64,000 nucleotides of DNA, taken from assembly GCA_903844845.1 (NCBI GenBank), contig CAIMVG010000020.1, positions 92,601-156,600 on the forward strand, read 5' to 3'. A program made the position numbers and the translations under genes. Positions 26,306 through 35,851 of the stretch are shown here, one piece after another. Source of the DNA: an uncultured Dehalococcoidia bacterium (GTDB lineage: Bacteria; Chloroflexota; Dehalococcoidia; Dehalococcoidales; UBA1222). Numbering within the stretch: position 1 is the first letter of the stretch; every line of letters starts with the position of its first letter. The notes under the pieces were generated by a model. It was not told the DNA's origin. It saw nothing but the letters and a program-made list of their open reading frames with translations, and made no database searches.

Positions 26306-27547
26306 CTAACTTTTTTTCCGCCGCAGGAAAAAGACGGCTGAAGCCGATAACACCAGCACCAAACCGACGAGGCCGATAGTTTTCAGGCTGGATGAGAGAG
26401 AATCATTATCAGACGTGGCAAGATTCGTGGCAGATGGTTGGGTCAAATGGATTACACTGCTCTGGACGGAAGACGTATCCGGCCTGGCCGAAGTCGTACC
26501 GGATTGAACCGAGGTTATGCTGAAGGTCCTCACCCCTGACCAGTCTCCGCGGACGCCGATGGAGTCCATCGCCCTGACCCTCCAATAAAATACGTTCGCG
26601 GACTTCAACAAATTGACGGTTTCGGTTTCCGTCATCGTATACTCGGAGGCGGCCAGGTGGTCTTTGTCCAGCAATATCTGCTGGCCGTCAAGTTTGCCGT
26701 AAGCGAAGCCAAACCCCGGGTCCGCGCTTACCTGGAGTTCGTAGGTTATCCCCGATTGGTTGCTGACTGGTTCCCAGGTAAACCTCTGCTGGCCGGATGA
26801 AACATGGCCCATTTCAGGAGAAAGCAGGGTGGGCGAGGAAATTTTACCCGTGATTAAAAAACTGAAATCAACGGCAGTGGAGCCATCGCTGATACGGATG
26901 GTGTGGCTTCCATCCGGAAGGGCGGGGACTATGCATGTTTGTATGAATGAACCGAAAGCATCCGAGTTTGTGCTGCTCAGGGAGTCGGTTTTGCCGTCGA
27001 AACTGATGGTGATCGCGGCGTTTGCCCGTAAACCGCTGCCGCTGGCCTTTAATTGAGTGCCGGCAGGCCCCGCCAGCTGGGAGATGGTGACCCTGGGTAA
27101 AATCGTGATGTCGGCCCTGGCGGCATGACCGCTTTCATCCTGCGCTGTGATTACATGCACGCCGCCGGAAACGTTCGGAAAATTGCATTGAGCTGGACTA
27201 AAAGTTCCCGCCGGGCCGAAACCTCCCTTAGGGTCGGTTATGACCTGGATGCGGCTATCCCATCCCGTTATGTAAGATAATATCGCGCTGCCATCGACGC
27301 TGAAGGTAATCACCTGGCCCGGGGCGAAACCGCTGCCCGTCACCTTGATCAAGTCGCCGACGTATCCAGAATAAGAAGACAGGACGATCTGCGGAACGCC
27401 GGTGATATCATTGTGCGAGGCGAGAAATGAGGTTGGCCCAAGCAGATCAGATGCCGCCGATACCGGAGCGCCGGCGGCGAACAGCAATGTTAGCGATAGA
27501 GACGCCGTTGCTGCCCCAGCAAATCGGAGGAGAGTATTAATCTTCAT
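26306..27547 (-). CDS. membrane-anchored surface protein with IPT/TIG- and fibronectin-III-like domains
   Basis: A 413-residue exported protein. It has a signal peptide (about 1-32, ending VSAAS). Two or three Ig-like modules follow with GDLIKVTGSGFAPGQVITFSVDG and GTQLKASGSGLRANAAITISFDG (TIG-like). An FN3-like domain (SPTLLSPEMG...FTWEPVSNQSGITYELQVS...FYWRVRAMDS) comes next. A Ser-rich spacer precedes a C-terminal membrane helix with a basic tail (FFLRRKKS). It is displayed on the cell surface and its role is unknown. It is convergent with the plus-strand redox cluster. Confidence 0.75.
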   Translation of the reverse strand: MKINTLLRFAGAATASLSLTLLFAAGAPVSAASDLLGPTSFLASHNDITGVPQIVLSSYSGYVGDLIKVTGSGFAPGQVITFSVDGSAILSYITGWDSRIQVITDPKGGFGPAGTFSPAQCNFPNVSGGVHVITAQDESGHAARADITILPRVTISQLAGPAGTQLKASGSGLRANAAITISFDGKTDSLSSTNSDAFGSFIQTCIVPALPDGSHTIRISDGSTAVDFSFLITGKISSPTLLSPEMGHVSSGQQRFTWEPVSNQSGITYELQVSADPGFGFAYGKLDGQQILLDKDHLAASEYTMTETETVNLLKSANVFYWRVRAMDSIGVRGDWSGVRTFSITSVQSGTTSARPDTSSVQSSVIHLTQPSATNLATSDNDSLSSSLKTIGLVGLVLVLSASAVFFLRRKKS

Positions 27548-27720
27548 GTTTCCGCCTGTTCTCTGACAAATGGTCCATCAATCCGCGCTAAAACGGGCCG
27601 TTGTCAAGACCGCATACATTATATCACCTGTGTCCAGACCGTTATTTAATATGCCGGGACAGGGCAGGGTTCGGGATACTGCCGGCATTTTCCAATCGGC
27701 AATGCATCAATCGAAATCCG

Positions 27721-28695
27721 TCATCGATAATAGAGGATCGTGCCGCCGGAACCTACAAAAAATACGCCGGAACCGGGGCTTCCCCAGATGCCCGTAAAAT
27801 TGTGCGACGTGACGGTATCTTGCTCCATCCATATTTCCCCGTTGAAATGGAGGATCGTGCTCAGGTACCCTGCCGCAAACACGTCAGTCGGCGAGCTTCC
27901 CCACACACCCCACAGCACGTTTTCCGTGGGGGTGGCTTCTGCCTTCCAAGACCGGCCGTCATAATGAAGTATGCTGCCGAGCGCCCCGACCGCGAAGATA
28001 TCGGCGCCGGAGTCACCCCAGATACTTCTGAGAGAGCCCGAGGTTCCGCTGGGCATACGGCTCCACAACAGACCGTCGTAATGAAGGATAGTGCCCGTTC
28101 CACCAACGGCAAAAACATCGTCCGAGGAATCGCCCCAGAGGTCCCAGAGCACATTGCCGGTGCCGCTGTCCATGTCGCTCCACGAGGCTCCATCAAAGTG
28201 CAGGATGGTGCCCGAGTCGCCTGCGGCAAAAACATCCGTAGCAGAGCTGCCCCACACACAATCGAGAACATGCACGTCGGGGCAAACTACCTCGCTCCAG
28301 CTGCTGCCGTCATAATGGATGATGGCCCCGGAATACAGGCCCCCTTGTGTCAAGGCCCCTCCCACAGCAAAAACATCCGTGGCTGAATCACCCCACACGC
28401 CGGCCAGGAAAATGACGGGGCCCGTTTGCATCCTGCTCCAGCCGGTCCCATCGTAATGAAATACCCCGCCTTCGCCCACGGCGAAGACATCCGTTGGAGA
28501 ACTTCCCCAGACGTCCCATAAAACCGCCTCGGTGCCGCTGTCCATGGCGCTCAAGGCGAGGACGGGTACAGAGATGGGGACGGACCGCGGCGACTCAGTG
28601 TTTGTGGTACCCAAGGCGAGGCCGGCGCTGCCGGAAGAGCAACCGGAAGTCAGCAGTATTAAGCAAAGAACCAAGACCATCGACCGAAGCCGCAT
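27721..28695 (-). CDS. lipoprotein beta-propeller with WGSSxxDVFAVG repeats
   Basis: A 324-residue lipoprotein (lipobox LLTSGC). It is made of about seven repeats of roughly 40 residues of the type VWGSSATDVFAVGDSGTILH then FDGASW. This is a BNR/kelch-like blade and predicts a closed beta-propeller on the outer surface. The ATG at 28695 is preferred, with an AGAGGCGG element upstream; a GTG 21 nt earlier is in frame. The repeats at DNA level are diverged, so it is an old expansion. Confidence 0.75.
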   Translation of the reverse strand: MRLRSMVLVLCLILLTSGCSSGSAGLALGTTNTESPRSVPISVPVLALSAMDSGTEAVLWDVWGSSPTDVFAVGEGGVFHYDGTGWSRMQTGPVIFLAGVWGDSATDVFAVGGALTQGGLYSGAIIHYDGSSWSEVVCPDVHVLDCVWGSSATDVFAAGDSGTILHFDGASWSDMDSGTGNVLWDLWGDSSDDVFAVGGTGTILHYDGLLWSRMPSGTSGSLRSIWGDSGADIFAVGALGSILHYDGRSWKAEATPTENVLWGVWGSSPTDVFAAGYLSTILHFNGEIWMEQDTVTSHNFTGIWGSPGSGVFFVGSGGTILYYR

Positions 28696-28894
28696 AGCTA
28701 TTAGCCGCCTCTTCACTTTTAGTTGCGAACATTATATCCCATTCTTTCCGATATAGAAGCGCTTTCAATTCGATTGCAACTGCGGAGTACCGCGATCTGT
28801 CGAGAGTGCACAAAGCACCATTGCAGAGGTTAGACCGTCCGATGGTTCTGGGGGGTGGTAACCTGGCTTTCAAAGCAGGTCATCGTTGGTTCTA
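28696..28894. other. intergenic between two divergent genes, no gene recognised
   Basis: The region between the propeller gene and the YkgJ-type gene (28696-29007) has no supported coding sequence. It holds a hairpin (ACCTG...CAGGT around 28860-28880) and the promoter described next. Confidence 0.4.
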
Positions 28895-28923
28895 TTGACA
28901 GGCGGTTCGCAAGCGGTTAAATT
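28895..28923 (+). promoter_or_regulatory. sigma-70 promoter of the YkgJ-like gene
   Basis: TTGACA (28895-28900), a 17-bp spacer and TAAATT (28918-28923). The predicted start near 28930 gives a leader of about 80 nt before the ATG at 29008. Confidence 0.6.
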
Positions 28924-29007
28924 GTACTGGCAATTTACATCGCTGGTTATTTGATAGAACGTCCACGCATCGTCCAAGAATATCCCGGAAAGTAGGAGCA
29001 CGTTACT

Positions 29008-29805
29008 ATGTCAGATTTAAACCCAGAGTTGCTCTGGAACAAACAGAAGGCTTACAGCGGCACGCTTGGGAGTGAAAGAGAGCGTTTTTGCCGTGAGTAC
29101 ACCGCTGAAAAGGCACAGGCCGTCAAATCTATCGAGGATATGCAGCTGAGAGAAACCGATGAGAAGAAAACCAGCATAACCTGCGAGAAAGGCTGCCGTT
29201 TTTCGACCTGCTGCATGGAATATATCGAAGCGACGATTCAAGAATGCGAGGCGATCGTATACTACCTCTACAACCACGAAGAGGCCCTCGAGAAGTTCAT
29301 CCAGAATTACCCCAAATGGCGGCAAGGCGTTTCGGCCGGCGGTGAGGTGCATGAAGAATTCGACAAAATCTACAAAACGTTCCTTGAACCACAACCGCAG
29401 GCAAAACCGTCCTCGATGCGGGTACTCGCGCAATATGACGCCCAATATTACGAACTGCATATCAAATATTTTGATCAGCACCTGATGTGCCCTTTTTCAT
29501 ATAACAACGAATGCCTCATATACGATGCCAGGCCCTTCAACTGCGCCTGTTCCTATTCAACTTCACCTGTGGATTTGTGTGCCCTGAGCGACAGGATGCT
29601 TCCCCCCGTGAATCGTTCGACACCACCGGAAGATTCGCTTGATCCTTCGTTCTATCACGGAGAAATCCGGGGGCCCCGGGCCTTCTTCATGCCGCTATAC
29701 GTTTACGAGATTCTCGTGAATGGATACAAGCAGATATCCAGGATGACAGGGATAGTCGAGATCGAAAAAGAAGCATTGAAACAGCGTTTAATTTACGAAG
29801 CTTAG
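29008..29805 (+). CDS. YkgJ-family cysteine cluster protein
   Basis: A 265-residue protein with the family pattern: CEKGCRFSTCC (about residues 60-70), then CPFSYNNECLIYDARPFNCACSYS (about 160-185; shown here as two linked motifs CPF and CLIYDARPFNC). This is the CxxxxxCC...CxxY..RPxxC zinc or iron binding signature. The remainder is helical. GGAG lies 9 nt before the ATG and a good promoter lies upstream. YkgJ proteins are widespread but of unclear function; metal handling is inferred. Confidence 0.8.
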   Translation: MSDLNPELLWNKQKAYSGTLGSERERFCREYTAEKAQAVKSIEDMQLRETDEKKTSITCEKGCRFSTCCMEYIEATIQECEAIVYYLYNHEEALEKFIQNYPKWRQGVSAGGEVHEEFDKIYKTFLEPQPQAKPSSMRVLAQYDAQYYELHIKYFDQHLMCPFSYNNECLIYDARPFNCACSYSTSPVDLCALSDRMLPPVNRSTPPEDSLDPSFYHGEIRGPRAFFMPLYVYEILVNGYKQISRMTGIVEIEKEALKQRLIYEA

Positions 29806-29849
29806 CAGGGGTTAGCAGGGGTTAGCAGAGTTTAGCAGGGGTAAACAGG
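29802..29849 (+). repeat. short tandem repeat (TTAGCAGGGG, about 4-5 copies)
   Basis: The 10-base unit TTAGCAGGGG is repeated head to tail from the stop codon of the YkgJ-like gene: two exact copies, then TTAGCAGAGT, TTAGCAGGGG and a diverged TAAACAGG. It probably arose by slippage and has no clear function. Confidence 0.85.
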
Positions 29850-29975
29850 AGAAACTAATAATCACCGGCTGCTTCCTTTTGGCGCCTGTGGTGATCTGAA
29901 CGGGATAGCTTAAGCTTGTGGCAGTTATTCATCCAGGCAGGCCGCTTAACTGCGACGAAAACGTGTTACTCTCTT

Positions 29976-30971
29976 TCATCCCGCGGGTTCTTTCTTAATT
30001 CTTATCACCCACAGGAACGCCAGTGCAGTGGCCGCCAGCCCAACTAAAATCAGCCATTTACTGATTTGGTTGCCGTTCAGTTTGGTCACAGTATTACTTG
30101 AGAAGTTGGCCGTCCATATCGTGGATCCATCGAAGCAGATAGCAGATGGGTTCATGCCAACCTCATAGCTGCCCTCCAGGCCGCCGTCACTCACCCTGAG
30201 TTTGGTTACGCCATTACCCTTTGAATCAGCGGTCCAGATATTGTTTCCATCGAAACAGATGGCGGACGGGCCGAAGCCGACACCATAGGTTCCCAATACG
30301 CTTCCATCCTGAGCACGCAGTTTTGTTACGCTGTTGCCCTTGATATTGGCCGTCCAGATGTTGGTCCCATCGAAACAAATGGCAATCGGCCCGCTGCCAA
30401 CCTGGTACGTACCTACCAGGCTTCCGTCGCTGGCTTTTATCTCGGTCACGCTATCATCACCGAGATTGGCCGTCCATACGTTGGTCCCGTCAAAACAAAT
30501 ATCATACGGGAATTGCCCCACGCCATATTCGCCAATGAGACTGCCGTCACCGGCGTTCAATCTGGTCACTGTGCTATTACCGACATTGGCGGTCCATACG
30601 TTCGGTCCTTCAAAACAGATTGCGATGGGGTTGACCCCGGCTGGATAGGTGCCAACCGGGATGCCATCGCGGGCACGTATAACCGTCACGTCGTTGCTGC
30701 TAAAATTCACCGCCCAGATGTTTTGGCCGTCAAAGCGCACAGCTTTTGGATGTTCGCCCACTTCGCAGGTGCGTATCTGCTTGATGTCGGTTGCGCTTAA
30801 CTCGGTGATGCTATTGTCGGTGTAATTCGCCGTCCAGATGTTGCTGCCGTCAAAACAGATGGAAATGGGGTTGTTGACCTGGGCCGTCTTGGGGGAACAG
30901 GATGCTGAAGGCAGCGTCATAATCATGATAATGATTAGACTAATGACAACCCGTATAATCCTGCCAGTCAT
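29976..30971 (-). CDS. membrane-anchored YVTN-type beta-propeller protein
   Basis: A 331-residue exported protein. It has a signal with possible lipobox (PSASC) and seven or so repeats of about 42 residues, built on ICFDGTNIWTANLGDDSVTE and a following LVGTYQVGSGP, as in YVTN/NHL-like propellers. A C-terminal membrane helix (LVGLAATALAFLWVI) with a basic tail ends it. The near-identical blades (SxxICFDGxNIWTAN) predict a seven-bladed propeller held on the outer face. No partner gene is evident. Confidence 0.78.
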   Translation of the reverse strand: MTGRIIRVVISLIIIMIMTLPSASCSPKTAQVNNPISICFDGSNIWTANYTDNSITELSATDIKQIRTCEVGEHPKAVRFDGQNIWAVNFSSNDVTVIRARDGIPVGTYPAGVNPIAICFEGPNVWTANVGNSTVTRLNAGDGSLIGEYGVGQFPYDICFDGTNVWTANLGDDSVTEIKASDGSLVGTYQVGSGPIAICFDGTNIWTANIKGNSVTKLRAQDGSVLGTYGVGFGPSAICFDGNNIWTADSKGNGVTKLRVSDGGLEGSYEVGMNPSAICFDGSTIWTANFSSNTVTKLNGNQISKWLILVGLAATALAFLWVIRIKKEPAG

Positions 30972-31295
30972 AGCTTGAACATATCAATCCGATATCGAGA
31001 CGATACCTTGAATCAAACGCCGATGATCACTTCAAATCCGGCGCCGGTTGATATAATAATACATTTATTGACAGCTCGGCTCCAACCTCCTCCCGGATCG
31101 ATAATATCCCCGGAACAGCATAGATCCTCTCCTCTCCATGTCACCATATTTCTCCCTACCGTCGCGGCTTAAAAAGTTGTTTTAAACGCTCCCACCGTAT
31201 ACACTATCCAATTATTAGTGAATCTGATAGGCCTTAACAGCTGTTCCGGGAAAATACACACGGAGCCATAACTCTGGGAATTAAAAAGGAGCGGG

Positions 31296-31715
31296 ATGAT
31301 GGCGGGAAATATGACACAGCCGCAGGGTTCAAGGATCAAACCGGCTAACATTAAAAAAACCTGGGAGAAGCAACGTGATGTGTTATCGAGCAGTTTCCCG
31401 CAACTGGCACAAATCGTCATGCCACCCATCGAAGGCTGGATACTTAATGAGGCTATCTATGAATCCACTTTGAAAGGGATAGCGGACTCAAATCGCAAAC
31501 CGGAAGATACAGGAACCGAGGCAGGTCATAGTGTGCTGTACCCTTCATCCATCACCTTCCAAACACCGAGCGGCTGGACCATCTTAAAATGCGCCAAACG
31601 GAGATCATTGGAAGACGACCTCGCACGTGAATTGTGGTTTATCTGGGAAAAGATATTGAACCTCGAGATGGGAACGCTGACCGACCCAGGCCGGAACTCT
31701 CCGGATAACGAGTAA
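31296..31715 (+). CDS. hypothetical 139-residue protein
   Basis: Not recognised. Soluble, no signal peptide, mixed composition (KKTWEKQRDVLSSSFPQL near the N-terminus, a helical ELWFIWEKILNLEMG segment near the C-terminus). AAAAGGAGCGGG precedes tandem ATGs. It is the first of three small same-strand genes (31296, 31840, 32230) of unknown function. Confidence 0.55.
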   Translation: MMAGNMTQPQGSRIKPANIKKTWEKQRDVLSSSFPQLAQIVMPPIEGWILNEAIYESTLKGIADSNRKPEDTGTEAGHSVLYPSSITFQTPSGWTILKCAKRRSLEDDLARELWFIWEKILNLEMGTLTDPGRNSPDNE

Positions 31716-31839
31716 CCCGCATTACTGACCGGGGCGTTTATTCCGAACAACAGATTATCTATTTGCCAAAGATTGAGTTGGCAGTGTATCATTCGCTGGG
31801 AATCAGGATGTTACCGAGCAGATTGAAAGGGAGCAAGAC

Positions 31840-32133
31840 ATGGTTGACGAAACGCTGGCAGACCTCGCGGAAGCAATCGCAAATGCGAAAAAAGCCTGCA
31901 GCCTTGCGATAGACTTCGACTACTCCCATGCGCAAGGAGAGTTACAGCATCTGGTCTACCTTTCTCTCGAGATTGCCGAGAGATTTGGAGGCGCGGCTGT
32001 CAAGGCCCACCACAGGAGAGAAAAACTGGTATTCGCCAGGGACATACCAGCCGAAGAAAAAGACGTCCTGCTTAATCTTCTCGAGAGGATCAAGAGCGAT
32101 TTAACCGCCAAAAGCGATTCACCTGGCCATTAA
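31840..32133 (+). CDS. hypothetical 97-residue helical protein
   Basis: Not recognised. Largely alpha-helical, acidic N-terminal half (DETLADLAEAIANAKKAC) and a basic HHRREK segment. A HEPN-like or histidine-kinase-dimerisation-like helical bundle is possible but not demonstrable. AAAGGGAG lies about 7 nt before the ATG. Confidence 0.55.
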   Translation: MVDETLADLAEAIANAKKACSLAIDFDYSHAQGELQHLVYLSLEIAERFGGAAVKAHHRREKLVFARDIPAEEKDVLLNLLERIKSDLTAKSDSPGH

Positions 32134-32229
32134 TTAGGTGCGGTTACCTTCGATTCCAGGCTGTTACGTTTATTGTCGGAACCGAATATCGCCTGGAAGT
32201 GACATTCCCCACGAAAGCCGGAGTATCGT

Positions 32230-32739
32230 ATGCACGAATGGGAATCAGTAGGCGCAGAATTGGCACCAAAGATGGTAAGCACCAGGGACCCGAGGGTGTT
32301 CCCCTGGGGTTTTTATGCCTTTGACCCCAATTCACCCGATGGCAACGGGCGTTTCTACTGGTTTACTTGTGTCCAGGAATTGCTGGATTTTATCACTTTG
32401 CATGCGCCCGAACCCGACGACGGCGACGACTGCTGTTGCGGGGAGCCTCATGACGGGTCCGAAGCATGCCACCGGTTGAAATCTATCATCGAGATCGTTA
32501 ATACCAAGGAAAACGTTTTGTCCCCGGAACTCAAAGCGAATATTACCGTCGCCACCGGCTGGCCGATACCGTGGTGGGGGACATTTGCCGAGCTATGCGC
32601 AGGGAAAGACGATTTTTGCAAGAGCATCGTCAGAGTTTACCTCGCTGAATCCGGGGCATCCATCAACCCCCCGGAGATTATAGATTTAGATCAGATTCCG
32701 GGGTTTGCGCGGATGATCATGCGTTTCGGCCTAGAATGA
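32230..32739 (+). CDS. hypothetical 169-residue protein
   Basis: Not recognised. It has an aromatic N-terminal part (FPWGFYAFDPNSPDGNGRFYWF) and a short acidic, Cys-rich loop (DDGDDCCCGE) that could bind metal. A C-terminal half with WPIPWWGTFAELC follows. No signal peptide. No strong SD. Confidence 0.55.
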   Translation: MHEWESVGAELAPKMVSTRDPRVFPWGFYAFDPNSPDGNGRFYWFTCVQELLDFITLHAPEPDDGDDCCCGEPHDGSEACHRLKSIIEIVNTKENVLSPELKANITVATGWPIPWWGTFAELCAGKDDFCKSIVRVYLAESGASINPPEIIDLDQIPGFARMIMRFGLE

Positions 32740-32763
32740 CCGCACGCCTTCATGGTTCGATGG

Positions 32764-33342
32764 TTACCGTACTCCGGGTGCCCGGGTATACACGAGTTTT
32801 GCAACCGGGGTAAAGCTTACCTGGTCCTTCAAGCTGGAATCTATCGACTTAACCATGTCGAAATTGATCGCCAGAACCGTCGTATTGTTAGCCGAGACCT
32901 GGTAATTCTGTGTAAAAGAAATAATATTTGTGGACATTGTCGCCTTTAACGGCTTCCCGGCGGCTGCGGTCACATCCACTCTCGAGATAGTCATTCTGAC
33001 CTGAGTATAAGTCCCCGGGTTGAGACCGGAAATAGTGGCGATAGTCTGAGGCGTTTCCACGGCCTGCTTGAGGTCGATTTTATTCGTGCTCCCCAGGGTC
33101 ATCCTGGTCCAGCCACTGGCCAGGTAGATTTCCACGCTGGATACGGTCATGGTGACCACGGCTACTTCGGCGGCCGTTTGCGAGGCCGATATCCTGACCT
33201 CGACCGAACCAGCCGCCGCAGGCGACGTAATCATCGTCCCGCCGCTCTTAACAATCTCCCCGATGTCATTTTGGGCCGTCACCTGTTTAGCGACCATGAT
33301 GAGCGACACCATTATCAGGGCGTAGAGTACCTTCCTCACCAT
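32764..33342 (-). CDS. exported DUF4382 protein (paralogue)
   Basis: A 192-residue protein with signal peptide (MVRKVLYALIMVSLIMVAKQVTA) and a single DUF4382-like domain (GSVEVRISAS, LASGWTRMTLGSTNKIDLKQ, YTQVRMTISRVDVTAAAG). It is a shorter paralogue of the 16534-17673 product, lacking the Ig repeats. The two proteins align from their first residue, which confirms both starts. It is convergent with the hypothetical gene upstream. Confidence 0.75.
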   Translation of the reverse strand: MVRKVLYALIMVSLIMVAKQVTAQNDIGEIVKSGGTMITSPAAAGSVEVRISASQTAAEVAVVTMTVSSVEIYLASGWTRMTLGSTNKIDLKQAVETPQTIATISGLNPGTYTQVRMTISRVDVTAAAGKPLKATMSTNIISFTQNYQVSANNTTVLAINFDMVKSIDSSLKDQVSFTPVAKLVYTRAPGVR

Positions 33343-33571
33343 ACCATTATTTGTATCAGGTCAATAATTCCGAGGCGATGTGAAACCTCCCGGATATTGT
33401 ATCCTTTTGTTCACTGCCATACCAATTACAGGCTGGGTCAACGTATAACGAAATCAGCAGAAAAGCCTGGCGGCCTCCTGTCCGCTGCATTAATTGACAA
33501 TTTGTCAGTATCCATATAAATTCATTCCAAGAAACAGCCGGAGATCCGGGAAACTAGAAGGAGCATTGATT

Positions 33572-33763
33572 ATGGATTGCCGCAGCCCCCTCCAGATACT
33601 GGAGGAATATGAGACTATCACCGATAAGATCAAGTTAAAGCTCAGGGAGATAGCATTAAATCCCGCCGGCGACCCGCAAACCCTGGATCCGGAAATAGTC
33701 AATGACCTGGTGGCTTCGCAGGTCGAGCAGCAGAACCTGCTATACGAGTTATTGGGTTTTTGA
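33572..33763 (+). CDS. small hypothetical protein (63 residues)
   Basis: A helical, acidic protein (PLQILEEYETITDKIKLKLREI...VASQVEQQNLLYELLGF), likely a short coiled coil. The ATG at 33572 has AGAAGGAG 8 nt upstream, which selects it over in-frame codons further up. Not recognised. Confidence 0.55.
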   Translation: MDCRSPLQILEEYETITDKIKLKLREIALNPAGDPQTLDPEIVNDLVASQVEQQNLLYELLGF

Positions 33764-33987
33764 GGCACGGGGGATGCGTCTGGTGCAATGATTTGAAGCC
33801 TTTCGGCATAGAAGATCGAATACAAGATTAATCCCAACGGCCCATGGCAGCTAATCTGATTCAATTTGGGCGAATGGACACAGCAACCGGAAAACGGGGC
33901 CAGTCATGTGAGGTTCTGGTGTTGCGTAGCTGGCTATAATATAATGGGGCAGATAGAGTCTGTGCAGAACCGGAAAGGTAGTTAGGT

Positions 33988-34506
33988 ATGAATAGAGTTG
34001 CCCTTGCCCTTTCAGGACGCAAATGCCGCTTTTCAACGCTAGCCATCTTGATGTCGGTCCTGATTTCGCTGACCCTCGGTTCCTTGCCGGGATGCACCCA
34101 GGTCCATTTGGATACAGCCTCGCCAATGGTGATTGTCCTTCCCGATCACGTTACGATCGCTCAAATCAGCAGCGAGTATAAACTTGATCCGACTCTGGCC
34201 GACCAAAAATATAAGGGCAAAAGGATCATTTTCGATGGGGTTACGGTGGAGGAGGTACATAGCATTTATTACCAGAGCGGCGGCGCCATCACTGTCCCGA
34301 TGGTCGACTACTTCCGAGCTGGCTCAGTTCGGTTTGAACTGCTGGATTATCGAGGTGCTCAACAAAGGGTGCAAGTAGGTTTCATACTGACACTCGATGG
34401 CGTATGCCAGGGGATCCAGGGGGACCTTGTAAATATGATCGATTGCGGTGTCACCAGCATAAAAGGGGATTTGGGAATCGGACTTCCCCCGGCGATCGGG
34501 TATTAG
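33988..34506 (+). CDS. lipoprotein with tRNA_anti-like OB-fold domain
   Basis: A 172-residue lipoprotein (signal, lipobox SLPGC near residue 36). The mature part has QISSEYKLDPTLADQKYKGKRIIFDGVTVEEV, matching the tRNA_anti-like OB-fold pattern (ADxKYKGKxxxxxG). This fold is found in many exported bacterial proteins and does not imply RNA binding. Standalone gene. Confidence 0.65.
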   Translation: MNRVALALSGRKCRFSTLAILMSVLISLTLGSLPGCTQVHLDTASPMVIVLPDHVTIAQISSEYKLDPTLADQKYKGKRIIFDGVTVEEVHSIYYQSGGAITVPMVDYFRAGSVRFELLDYRGAQQRVQVGFILTLDGVCQGIQGDLVNMIDCGVTSIKGDLGIGLPPAIGY

Positions 34507-34714
34507 GTGCACTTCGCCAGCGATTTCGTCTCACCGATATTAAAAATAAGCACCTCTGAAGTCAATTCTATTGGAGACGGTCTAGTTAATTTCCTTGGCG
34601 TCGCCGGCGCGATGAAAGACTAATGTGCCACAAGAAGTTCAAGGCATTTCATTGCATTCACTTGATCGGGACTAACCAAATATAAGACTCGCCATGACGT
34701 GACCAGGCGATCAT

Positions 34715-35458
34715 ATGCAGGCTAATCAAACGCTGGCGAAAGCTCGTAAATATCTGTGTGTGTTAATATCCGCCCTGGATATCGTCACAGTCATAATGGC
34801 ATCGTGCGCCACAGGCATCACTCAGGTAAATCAAAACACCGAAAATACTTTAAGTACGGCGAGTTCAACCGAAATTGATGTTGCTTCGGTATACAACGGA
34901 ACCTACTCTGGAACCTTTAATTACGAATACGAAAAGCTGACTTGGGATGCAGATAAGGAATTGCCGGGTGGGGAGATTGTGAGCCCATGGATTTCGGCTA
35001 CTCTCAAGCTTGAGCTAACCTTTCAAACAATCTCGTTTTCAACAGACCGCGATTGGGTTGAGTTAGGCATAACATACGTTGTTTGCAATGATCCGGTGTT
35101 CGGTACAGGTGCAAGCGGCATCATCCCTGACAACAGCAACACCAGGAATGCCTATGCTTACTTCCCACTCCCCCCAGACAAGATGATAAACCCCAACGAA
35201 GGGATCAAGCTGGTTATTAATTTTCCTAATGGGAGCAGTATAAGTGCATACCAAGGGGAATCAAATCGCGGGACATTTTTTGCGCTCCCGGATGCATCCA
35301 GATTAACTTATTCATATCAATTCACCGGCCTGGACGATATTGTTTCAGGTGCATTCTGTGGATTTGCAGCAACGGGACCATTTTCCCAAATTAAAGAGTA
35401 CCCGGATTACTATATCCGAACCCAAAATTGGACTCTCATCAAAAACAAAACCATATAA
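34715..35458 (+). CDS. hypothetical lipoprotein
   Basis: A 247-residue protein with an N-terminal hydrophobic segment ending in IMASC (likely lipobox), a Ser/Thr-rich stretch and a beta-rich domain (YNGTYSGTFNYEYEKLTW...ATLKLELTFQTISF). Not recognised. Base composition appears more AT-rich than the core genes, in keeping with accessory DNA. Confidence 0.6.
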   Translation: MQANQTLAKARKYLCVLISALDIVTVIMASCATGITQVNQNTENTLSTASSTEIDVASVYNGTYSGTFNYEYEKLTWDADKELPGGEIVSPWISATLKLELTFQTISFSTDRDWVELGITYVVCNDPVFGTGASGIIPDNSNTRNAYAYFPLPPDKMINPNEGIKLVINFPNGSSISAYQGESNRGTFFALPDASRLTYSYQFTGLDDIVSGAFCGFAATGPFSQIKEYPDYYIRTQNWTLIKNKTI

Positions 35459-35518
35459 TCTTCGCGATTTTTTGTGTTATAATTTATTACCAATACGTTG
35501 AATCTTTGGAGGGAGAAA

Positions 35519-35788
35519 TTGGCAGGCAAGATTTGTGCGGCAGCGACTATTTTTTTCGTCATCCTCACCGTGTTAACGGGATGCCCTAGCCCCAAGACAA
35601 CAACAGCGCATTCCTCCACTGTTGCAGCCACCACAACACCTAATCCATCGACAAGCTTGACCACGCAACCTTCTGCAACAACCACCGGTCAACCGGCTAC
35701 AAGCGGTCCAACACAGTCCTCGACAACAACCAGTTCTCAACCGCCTAACACTTCGACCACCACTACAACAACGAACGACATGGGTTAA
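35519..35788 (+). CDS. small Ser/Thr-rich lipoprotein
   Basis: An 89-residue protein: signal (KICAAATIFFVILTVLTGC) then about 65 residues made almost only of Thr, Ser, Pro and Gln. The TTG at 35519 is chosen because TGGAGGGAG lies just upstream. The mature part resembles the linkers of the nearby cytochrome lipoprotein without any folded domain, so it may be a cell-wall spacer or the remains of a truncated gene. A strong terminator follows. Confidence 0.6.
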   Translation: MAGKICAAATIFFVILTVLTGCPSPKTTTAHSSTVAATTTPNPSTSLTTQPSATTTGQPATSGPTQSSTTTSSQPPNTSTTTTTTNDMG

Positions 35789-35819
35789 ACGAAAGCAACG
35801 TATACCTTGGTGTCGGATA

Positions 35820-35851
35820 GGGGGAGAGACGTTCTACTCTCCCCCTTTTTT
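35820..35851 (+). terminator. rho-independent terminator
   Basis: GGGGGAGAG (35820-35828) and CTCTCCCCC (35837-35845) form a 9-bp stem with an 8-nt loop, followed by six T residues. It ends the small lipoprotein transcript. Confidence 0.92.

Noticed and set aside
26095..26379. 94-codon open frame
   Set aside because: Overlaps the 3' end of the minus-strand surface protein, no SD, no recognisable features.
27601..28386. 261-codon open frame on the plus strand
   Set aside because: Antisense to the propeller lipoprotein, whose repeats, signal peptide and lipobox are clear. The plus-strand frame has none of these.
28845..28885. tRNA-Sec-like hairpin with TTCA in the loop
   Set aside because: There is no matching acceptor stem, D arm or T arm, so it is a chance hairpin.
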